Assembly: GCF_001659605.2 (NCBI RefSeq)
Contig: NC_035173.2
Span: forward strand, 8,119,769 to 8,183,768
Direction of reading: 5' to 3'
Source of the DNA: Manihot esculenta
Taxonomy: Eukaryota > Streptophyta > Magnoliopsida > Malpighiales > Euphorbiaceae
DNA: 64,000 nucleotides
The notes beneath the pieces were generated by a model. The model had not been told where the DNA came from, searched no databases, and saw nothing but the letters and a program-made list of their open reading frames with translations. Below are positions 26,501 to 34,909 of this stretch, one piece after another (position 1 is the stretch's first letter; the number at the start of each line of letters is the position of its first letter). Made by a program: the position numbers and the translations under genes.

Positions 26501-27626
26501 AAAGGAGGACAAAGAAGAAAGAGAAAAGGAAGGGAGTTGGGAAGAAGAAAAAGAATAAAAAAGAAAAATTGGTCTGAATGGGATTTGTGGTTTTTTTTTT
26601 TTTTTTTTTCCAAAGGTAATTGCATTCAAGGCCCTTAAATGGGCATGAAGTTCAGTACAAAGTTAAATTGAGTCGAAGGATTGTAATAGAAGGAATCATT
26701 GGTCAAGCTCTGTTTAGCTAAGGAATGAGCTGCCGAGTTCCTATTCCTATTGACATGAGAAAACTTCGCCACTTGCAAAGAAGAAGAAAGTCGAAGGATA
26801 TCTCGAATACATCCTTGAATAGCACTGTTGCATGACTTCCCCTGCAAGGCTTGGATTACTGCGATACTGCTATAGAGGCAGCTTCTTTGCAAGCGAGTGC
26901 TTCTAAAACCAGAGTGTTAGTCAAGCCATTAAAACGCTTATTTGGTTTTTCTGCTAAACTAACCGAACCAAAATCGAACTGATCAACAAGAAAATCAAAC
27001 CGAAAAAGTGAATTAAATTGGTTGGATTTGGTTTCTTAGTTTAAACCAATTAATGCTCACCCCTAATTTCAGTATCTTTAATGTTATCTTATGGGCATGC
27101 ATAGTAGTTGCAGAATTCTGCCAAATTTAGGTGTAGTATATTTCAAAGTTCGAGAACTACTGAACTGCAAATTTTTGTGGATATTGTACCCTTATTGTCA
27201 TGTGGCACTTATTTCTCATTTATCCGTTTTTGTGTCTTTAGATGAAGATTTGGTTCCTGCAAACACATCGTTCATGTCTAACTTGCATTTCTTTTTGTTT
27301 TGGGATGGAATCCAGCTGTGTATCAGCAGTTGCAGGAATACGAGCAAAAAACTTTTGGGTCTTTTGATGGCAACAACCCTGCCTCGCCAGTCTTCCCACC
27401 TGTAGGCACATCATTGGTTACCTTTGGGTTTCCAAAGGCTAATGACCCAGTTCCCACTCCGGCTTTCAACAGCACCAACACTACCTCCATTTTTACCCGA
27501 CCTCTGGACGTTCCTCCACAGGCATTCCAGTTTGGATCTGGCCATCCTCAACTTAGTCCATCTGAGAACCCCTCCATTGCCAGTGCACAGAACCCAAATG
27601 GAGGAGACATTTCAATGGACTCATGA
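23508..27626 (+). CDS. IBR5: Dual-specificity phosphatase IBR5, 5 exons
   Basis: IBR5 (INDOLE-3-BUTYRIC ACID RESPONSE 5) is a dual-specificity phosphatase acting in auxin and ABA responses; in Arabidopsis it dephosphorylates the MAP kinase MPK12. Exons: 23508-23747, 24870-24969, 25607-25664, 25860-25966, 27316-27626; 271 residues. Two tandem ATGs open the frame; the second (23511, MRKRERENPCG) matches the Arabidopsis start. The N-terminus has two CGxCGH motifs (zinc-binding-like), then FPSEILPEFLYLGSYDNAS. The active site HCMSGKNR (Cys127, Arg133; CX5R) is split by intron 3. The C-terminal tail is Pro/Ser/Thr-rich and ends GGDISMDS, as in Arabidopsis. Intron 4 (25967-27315) holds a hAT-like insertion. 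The catalytic frame is intact. Confidence 0.94.
26068..27065. mobile_element. hAT-like non-autonomous element in IBR5 intron 4
   Basis: The ends are TAGGGGAGTGCA (26068-26079) and, reverse-complemented, TAGGGGTGAGCA (27054-27065), a plant hAT-type terminal repeat. Flanks are ATTCCAGT (26060-26067) and ATTTCAGT (27066-27073), an 8-bp target duplication with one mismatch. Sub-terminal AACCGAAC / GGTTCGGTTT motifs occur at both ends, as is common in this group. No transposase is present; the element is 998 bp and contains an RNase H-like fragment. Confidence 0.75.
26635..26892 (-). pseudogene. RNase H-like (RVT_3) fragment inside the hAT-like element
   Basis: An 85-residue open frame contains AKFSHVNRNRNSAAHSLAKQ, the signature end of the plant RNase H-like domain (RVT_3) found in LINE-type elements and derived genes. 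Only the C-terminal half of the domain is present and there is no reverse transcriptase next to it. It is a captured or nested fragment, not a working gene. Confidence 0.6.
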
Positions 27627-28234
27627 AATATCCAGGCTTCACCCAACAAGATGAAAGAGTTTTCAGAAGTTTCAAACTGCATATGACTTTTTCTTTGCAA
27701 TGTGGAAGTGTGGAACACTTTGTTTTTGCCTAATCATATACAGGAGTGTTGAATTTAATTCAAAAGTAGAGCTTTCATCATCTAATGTACTGTTGTATTC
27801 TATTTTTTTTTTCTTTTCTGCCTGCTAGTATAGGATGGATGTTCTTTTTATGAATACAAGAAGAGGTGAAGGTGGCATCCGCCACCTATTTCATACAGGA
27901 CTCTGGATTTTCAAACTGTCTAATTAATTACTTATTTTTGCTGTTTTCTATCCCTCTTTGGTTGGTGCAGTAATTCATAACAACCTGATTAAACTGTCTT
28001 TAAAGTTTAATAATATTACTCTATCAAAGTAATTATAAAGGTTTAATAACCTTAGCAACTCCACTATTTAAAAAAAAAAGAAATTAAAGAAAAAAAAAGT
28101 TTTTATGGGTATAAATAATCATAAGGACAGCAAGTAAGAAACACATAGGAAAATCCAAGAAGGCAAACAAGGACTTGAAATTTCCTATTTCTTATTTAAA
28201 TGATAAAATAGGAAAGGTAGGGTTCCCACTTTAA
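27627..28234. other. Convergent region, 3' ends of IBR5 and MPC
   Basis: Holds the IBR5 3'UTR and the 3' flank of the pyruvate-carrier gene. No other gene seen. Confidence 0.5.
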
Positions 28235-31200
28235 TTAACAGTCATGTTCAGCTCCTATTTTCTGATGATTAGAGGATAAATCATGCCTGCAAAATATCAT
28301 GAAATTTAATAATCAAACTTGTATTATATAATATAAAAAAAAGGGAAATTTACTTTTTAGTCCCTGAGGTTTAACGTAATTAACACTTCTGTCCCTCTAT
28401 TTTGGCGACCCAACACTTAAGTCCCTCACTTTCTCTTCCGTCCAAATTCGTAGTCCTTCCGTCCATTTAAACCGTTTGGTCAAAGAGTCAAAAGTGAGAG
28501 GTGATAATTTTTTCCAGAAATACCCTTCTCTTAATGTGAAATTCCTTTTTTTTTTTTTCTCTTTCATGCTTTCTCTCTCCAGTTGCAGAAGAAGAAGAAG
28601 AAGAAGAAGAAGAAGAAGAAGAAGAAGAAGAAGAAGAAGAAAGAAGAAGAAGAAGCTGCTGCAGAAAGAGTAGGAAGAAGAAGAAGCTGCTGCAGAAAGA
28701 GTAGGAAGAAGAAGAAGAAGAAGAAGAAGAAGAAGAAGAAGAAGAAAGAAGAAGAAGAAGAAGAAGAAGAAGCTGTTGTAGAAAGAGTAGGAAGAAGAAG
28801 AAGAAGAAGAAGAAGAAGAAAGAAGAAGAAGAAGAAAGAAGAAGAAGAAGAAGGAAGAAGAAAGAAGAAGAAGAAGAAGAAAGAAGAAGAAGAAGAAGAA
28901 GAAGAAGTTGCAGAAAAAGGAGGAAGAAGAAGAAGAAGAAGGTTAATTTTGTCAATTCACGTGTCCCAAACGGCTATTTTGGACGGAAGGACTACGAAGT
29001 TGGACAGAAAAGAAAGTGAGGGACTTAAGTGTTGGGTCGCCAAAATAGAGGGACAGAAGTGTTAATTACGTTAAACCTCAGGGACTACAAAGTAATTTTC
29101 CCTAAAAAAAAAAATTAGAAATTTGAATAAAACTTACCCTAGTTTACGTCCCAGTTGGTACATGGAAATTGCAGCCATTGCAGCACTTACGCTGAAAAGG
29201 TTCCAGTTCTTCTGCACTTTCAAAATGGTTTAAATGGTAAACTAAGCCTGCTCTGTTTGAAAAATAATTTTATTTTTTTGAGAAAAACAGTTTTCATAGA
29301 AAATATATTTTTAAGAAAATAATTCATTTCTTTAATTTTAGCTGTTATTTAAAAAAAATATATTAATAGATTTATATAAATAATATCCTTAAATTTCAAA
29401 AAATGACTTTAAAGTGGAAACCATTATCCTTGAAAATAACTTAATTTTTTTGGTTAAAAATATACTTTTTATTAATCAATTGGGAGATTTACAATTTAAT
29501 TCCTGGATATTGCCATTATTAACAAGTCAGTCCCTGTATTTTTAGAAACCTATTAAAACGTTCTTATGTTTTCTTTCCGTCAACGAAATAGTTTTTCTGT
29601 CCTCTTTTCCGTTAAAATTAGATAAAGGAGGAGAGAGAAAATTTTTAAAAGCCAATTTTACCCTCAAATAAAACCATTTATTTAGTCATTGGATATTATT
29701 ATTATTAATAAGTTAGTTCTTATATTTTCAAAAATCTATTAAAACATTTTTATCTTTTTTCATATCTATTAAAACGTTCTTATCGTTTTTTTTCGTCAAT
29801 GAAATAGTTCCTATCTTTTCTCATATCTATTAAAACATCCTTATCATTTCTTCCCGTCAATGAAATAGTCTCTCCTTATCGTTTCTTTCCGTCAACGAAA
29901 TTGTCCCTCCCTACATTTTTAGAAATATATTAAAACATCCTTATCATTTCTTTTTGTCAACGAAATAGTCCTTATCTTTTCTTTCCTCCTCCTCCGACGA
30001 CGAAAAAGAAGAAAAAGAAGAAAAAGAAGAAGAAGAAGAAGAAGAAGAAGAAGGAGAAGAAGGAGAAGAAGAAGAAGAAGAAGAGAAAGAAGAAAAAGAA
30101 GAAAAAAAAAGAAGAAAAAGAAGAAGGAGAAGAAGGAGAAAAAGAAGAAGAAGAAGAAGAGAAAGAAGAAAAGAAGAAAAAGAAGCAAAAGAAGAATAAG
30201 AAGAAGAAGGAGAAGAAGGAGAAGAAGAAGAAGCAGAAGAAGAAGAAGCAGAAGCAGAAGAAGAAGAAGAAGCAGAAGAAGAAGCAGAAGAAGGAGGAAG
30301 AATTGATGAAGAAGAAAAGGAAGAAGGAGGAGGAGGAAAATAATGGGGGGTAATTTAGTTTTTTATTATATTTTTAACAGCAAAAATAGACGGAAGGACT
30401 ATTTCGTTAATAGAAAAAAAGATAATGACGTTTTAATAGGTTTCTAAAAATATAAAGACTGACTTGTTAATAATGGTAATATTCAGGTACTAAATTATAA
30501 ATCTCCCTAATCAATTTTTTTGACTTTTTAAATATTAAAAATGTAAACAATATATTCTACCAAAATAAACGAAAACTAAATATTCCCTCGTTTGCATTAC
30601 AAATACCAAATTAATTATGTAAATTTTAATCCATGTTAGAGACTAATTAATTATTATCTTTTTAATTTTATTATCATTTCATCCGATGGAATTGTTATAT
30701 ATAAATATTGATATTTGTTCAAATGAGGGAAGAAAAGAAAAGAAAAAGTAAATAAAATAAGGAAAAATAGAAAAATGATAAGAAAAAAAAGAAAATAATA
30801 GAAAATGAAAGGAATTGAGAGAAAATTAAAATAAAAATTAAAAAAGTAAAGAAAATGAGAAAAATGATAGAAAGGAAAAAAGATAGAAGAGGAAAAGAAA
30901 ACAATAAAAAAGAAAATAATAGAAATAAATGACGCGGTAAGAAAAGAAAATGAGATAAACAGAAAAAATATATATATATATAATAGAAAATATAAGAAAA
31001 AACAAAATAAGAGAAAAAATTGAAGAAGGAAGAAATAAGATAAGATAGAAGAAAAGGTATATAAGAAAAAGAGAGAACAAAGAAAATAAGAAAAAATTAA
31101 AGAAAATAGTAGAAAAATAAAATATTTAAATATTATTAAATTTGGATTGGTCCAAAAGGTAACTCAAAGTAGGATTGTCTATGGATCATATAAGGGGCAT

Positions 31201-31854
31201 ATTACCCTTTCCAAAACCGATACTGGTGCGTGACATATTTATGGGAGGTCCAATATTGAATGAAAAGTTTTGGTACCATATTAAATTTAGATGAAACCTA
31301 ACTCACTCCAAAACTAATCCAAAACTAATTCAAAATTCAAAGGAAGATTGTCAATGAACCATATAAAGGTTATATTATCTCTTTTCACAACGATGTCCAA
31401 TATAAAATAAAAATAACTGGATAATTTAAAAAATACGAGAATAATCGAGTAATTGTGATTCTTTACCGGTGTGATCACAGTGCTATACCTAGCCCAGATC
31501 ATTCCACTGCATGCAAGAGCTAAAACAACAAGAACATAAGTAAAGCTCATCATCATCATGTTCATCAGAAGAAGAAGCTATTACAATTAATAATAGAAAA
31601 TAAACCTGACTGCTGAGGATAGGAGAGCTGCTCTGGTGAGTTTGTGCAGTCAACAATATTTGCAGTATTAACTCCCCATTTAAAAGTTGGGGCCCAAAAA
31701 TGAACTGCAAAAGTTGACATTCAATCTCAACTCAATCACACATAGATCAATCAAGCAAAAGGGTAGAGAGAAAATTCATTAAAGAAAGCAAAAACCAACT
31801 TGTTTTGGGCCCTGCAGGATGATTCCAAATCTTCTGCAGCTTGGAAGCAGCCAT
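28235..31854 (-). CDS. Mitochondrial pyruvate carrier, MPC2-type, 5 small exons
   Basis: MPC subunits form heteromeric carriers in the inner mitochondrial membrane that import pyruvate. Exons, 5' to 3': 31800-31854, 31606-31704, 31467-31519, 29138-29211, 28235-28286; phases close exactly, giving 110 residues, the family length. Recognisable blocks: MAASKLQKIWNHPAGPKTIH, HFWAPTFKWGVNTANIVD, PEQLSYPQQ, GMIWARYSTVITPKNWNLFS and MYQLGRKLG. Three hydrophobic segments (about 20-38, 52-70, 78-98) fit the three-helix topology. The ITPKNWNLFSV core is like Arabidopsis NRGA1/MPC2-type rather than MPC1. Exon 4 is 2.25 kb from exon 3, so the gene is easy to miss. Introns 3 and 4 each carry a MULE-like insertion with GAA arrays. 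Whether splicing across them is efficient cannot be told from sequence. Confidence 0.88.
28343..29102. mobile_element. MULE-like non-autonomous element A (MPC intron 4)
   Basis: Terminal inverted repeats of about 120-135 bp (left from 28343, right ending 29102) begin GGGAAATTTACTTTTTAGTC and GGGAAAATTACTTTGTAGTC and stay near-identical throughout. The perfect 9-bp target duplication TAAAAAAAA lies at 28334-28342 and 29103-29111. Long inverted repeats with 9-bp duplications are the Mutator/MULE hallmark; the poly-A character of this duplication makes it weaker than that of element B. The 760-bp element has no coding capacity and contains a GAA array. Transcripts across it could fold into a long hairpin. 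Confidence 0.8.
28587..28950. repeat. Interrupted GAA/TTC trinucleotide array A
   Basis: About 360 bp of (GAA)n on the plus strand, interrupted by GAAA steps and by GCTGCTGCAG/GCTGTTGTAG-type inserts. It fills the middle of MULE-like element A. In the MPC transcript it would appear as UUC repeats. Confidence 0.9.
29482..30507. mobile_element. MULE-like non-autonomous element B (MPC intron 3)
   Basis: Terminal inverted repeats of about 120 bp begin GGGAGATTTACAATTTAATT (left) and GGGAGATTTATAATTTAGTA (right, reverse-complemented). The perfect 9-bp target duplication TAATCAATT lies at 29473-29481 and 30508-30516. The interior has several near-copies of a TATTAAAACRTYCTTATC...CGTCAAYGAAATAGT unit (29550-29960), then a GAA array. 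It is 1026 bp, non-coding, and of the same design as element A but diverged in sequence. Confidence 0.85.
29998..30345. repeat. Interrupted GAA/TTC trinucleotide array B
   Basis: About 345 bp of GAA-rich repeat with AAG, GGA and GCA interruptions inside MULE-like element B. The long Lys/Glu or Leu/Phe frames it generates are not genes. Confidence 0.9.
30723..31125. repeat. Polypurine tract in MPC intron 3
   Basis: About 400 bp in which nearly all plus-strand bases are A or G, built from AGAAAA and GAAAAA-like units with scattered T. It extends the purine-rich character of this intron beyond element B. Confidence 0.75.
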
Positions 31855-32864
31855 CGTTGTCTTTTCTTTGCCTTCTGAAAACGAGCAATCTGTTAACTGC
31901 TTGCAGGCCTTAAGAGGCTATTAATTAATTAAGTTGCTATTGAAAATTCAATTTTTATTTATATATCTCTTTCTGTCAAATGTCATTTTGGAGTCTGACT
32001 AGAATAGAAAACCATATAAATAATTATATAGATGGCATATGAGCAATGCTTAGTCAGATATGATTTTAATAAGGGAAATAAGAGAATTAGGCTTTATGGA
32101 AGCAAAATCACAAAGCCTTTGTTTAGAATAAAAAAAATGAGAAAATCAATTCAATTCAATTTATTTATTTTTTAATAATATTTTTATTTAAAATGAAAAT
32201 TTTTAATTCTCTTTAATTTGAAAAATTTTACTTTAAAAAAATTAAAGTATATATAATTTTATAAAAATTTATTTAAATTCTTTTATTCTAAAATGAAAAA
32301 CACACGAAGAAAATCACGCAGCTTATATTCACGCTAAGAAAACAAATCATCCGCAGAAAATCATTAGATTAATGATGAGATTTACCAAAATCGTTTACAA
32401 AGCTGTGAAATCTCAATATCAAATTCCATATGAGCAAATTATTTAAAAAAGAAAATATGAACTTTTGCCTTCTCAGTATTACCCCTGTGTTGTCTGTCAA
32501 AAGCTTTGTTTAGCAAATTCAATTTGAAGAAAACTTTTTTTTTAAATGCATTCATATATATATAATTATGGCTTCTTAATAAAAAAAAATTCAAATATTT
32601 CTCTTAATTTATATTTATATTCAAATTTTCAAATTTTAAATAATAAAATTATTTTTTTTATTTATCAAAATTATATTTCAAAAAATTAAATTGAATATAA
32701 AAAGTGAACGATAATTTATAATATAACTTTTAAAATTAATAAAATATATATTGCACTAATTTAAATTTTATATTGAAAGTAAATATAATTTATACTTTAT
32801 CATATATGATGTTACATAATACTCGCTAAAAATAGGCAGTGAACTGTTACTATAAAATAGAGTC
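31855..32864. other. Upstream of MPC: AT-rich DNA
   Basis: Contains the MPC leader and promoter; no clear TATA box was singled out. The remainder is AT-rich, with no gene seen. Confidence 0.4.
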
Positions 32865-34680
32865 ACGTGATAAAAATATGATAAATCAATACGTGGTTCC
32901 ACCAGTATAAAGGAATGTCCAGACGACCATGGTGCCCGGAACTGAGAGAAAAGAAGATCCGGACGCTTCAGGTCGGCCTCAGGTCGGACAAACTCGCGCT
33001 CTCAACTTCAGGGCGAGACTCTATAAGAAATTTACCATTAACGCCTACAATCCAACAGATCCCCTTTACATCTGTGATCATGGGATTCTCGACCAATTAG
33101 CCGGTGAAAATGTCTTACCAATGAACCGGCCACATCGTTGTTGGATTATCAGAAAGTGTTATATTTATATCTATCTTTTTACAATATAAAAGGAGAACAA
33201 TCATAGAGGCAAATGTACACTATTCTCTCACACAACTATTCTTGAGTTCTAAATATTATACTCGCAGTTCTCTTCAATTTACTGACTTGAGTATCGGAGT
33301 GGCTGCCGTAGGTGTCAACTACCTTACGTTCTCTATCTTGCAAGTAGACTAATCAAAACACAGCTCCATTGGACCAATCAAAGCACAACTCCATTTTGGC
33401 CACGTCATCAATTTAGTTTCATCAACATCATTTAGTTCCGCTGCCGAGAAATCCATTGAATTCTCTCTGTTCATTTAGATTAAAACCGGTCTCTTATCCA
33501 TTTTCTTTTAAAAAAAGAAAATTTTACTTTTCTCTCTCGACATGGCTAAAAGTTCAGGAGCTACCGCTAATGTTGTTATCAATGATGGCGTTATCATTTC
33601 TTCCACCCCTGACAGTGGATAAAACAAGCCCCCAATGGTCAATGAAGAAGATCTCAATGACCTAAATAATGTGCAAATGATCCAATACATTCAAAAGTTG
33701 TAGACTATTCTCAAGCAATACAAGGCTCGGGGAGAGGTGTCTGTCATTGCTCCTAGGAAAAGAGAGGAAGCCTCCATTGTAACCTTGAAGACTCAGACAG
33801 AGGCGATTGAGAAACGGTCTAAAGAGAAGGTTGAATTAGAAGAAGGATCATGCGATGCTCTGAAAGATGTAGACTGGAAGCTGGTACAAGCTGTTCAAAG
33901 GCACCAAAATGAGCAAGAGGAGGACTTTGGACAGGATGGTGCCTCGTCCATTTTGAAAGAAATCTTAGCGGAAATATTCCCAACCAAGTTCAAGCTGCCT
34001 AACTTGGACAAATATAATGGAATAGTGGATCTCAGAAGTCATTTGGCGATCTTCAGGACAACCATGCAGTTTTAGAATGTCAACGACTTCGTATTGTGCC
34101 GAGTGTTTCCATCAACACTCACAAATTTGACTCAGAAATTGTACCAATATCTAAGTCTAAATTGAATTCAGAACTTTATGCATTTCACTGTATTATTTAA
34201 ATCTAGATTTATTATTTATATACCTCAAAAAAAGCTCTCCTCTGATTTGCGAAAGATTCGCCGAAGAGAAGACGAGTTTTTAAAGAGATGTATCTCACAT
34301 TTTAATACAGAAGCAATATAGATGGAAGAATTAAATCATGAGATAACATGTGAAGTATTAAAGAAAGTAACATGTAACATCAAATTTATGAATTCCCTAA
34401 TTAAGAACCCGGCCACTATGTACCAACAGCTAATGGACAAAACTCGAAAATACATCAGCCTTGATGACGAACAATAAGTATAGAGAGAGTATAGAAGGAC
34501 GAGTCAAAAGCAAAATAAAAAATTGTAAGGTGGGTTCTGCCAGAAGATCGAGCATTGGTCCCACTAAAAAAGACTACAACGCCATTCGGATATGGATTCC
34601 CATAACACCAATTATGCAACGAGTTCTGAATAACACCAATTGGACAACGAGTTCTGAATAACTTTAATATCGCAATTTAT
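32865..34680 (+). mobile_element. Decayed Ty3/gypsy remnant (LTR part plus gag)
   Basis: About 32865-33350 resembles a gypsy LTR: a TATA-like ACAATATAAAAGG near 33184, then ACTTGAGTATCGGAGTGGCT, a motif common near gypsy LTR 3' ends. From 33542 to about 34480 a broken gag follows. ORF 33737-34075 ends with the gag core (FKLPNLDKYNGIVDLRSHLA) and stops in frame; beyond it, in shifted frames, come SLIKNPATMYQQLMDKTRKY and similar gag-type residues. No protease or pol and no second LTR are seen. Boundaries are approximate. It ends about 230 bp before the GDSL lipase start codon. Confidence 0.6.
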
Positions 34681-34909
34681 TTCCTTTTAATATATATTTT
34701 ATAAATTTTCCGAATTACCAACAAAGACTGTTGTATAGGTCCTGTTCTCTATAATTAAAACCCCACCGAACTTTTTCGGCATTTGTTACCATTTCTTGAA
34801 TTTTCTTCTATTTATCTCAAAGTCCATTATTTTTCCAAATCCATCCCATTACCAAGGCTAGCTACCTAGCTTTCTCATTTCTTCATTAAGCACCACACAG
34901 TTCCCAGCT

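Noticed and set aside
28488..29065. Long open frames of poly-Lys/Glu/Arg (+) and poly-Leu/Ser/Phe (-)
   Set aside because: They are translations of the GAA microsatellite inside MULE-like element A; no non-repeat protein content.
29919..30188. 89-residue Leu/Phe-rich frame on the minus strand
   Set aside because: Translation of the second GAA array; not a membrane protein.
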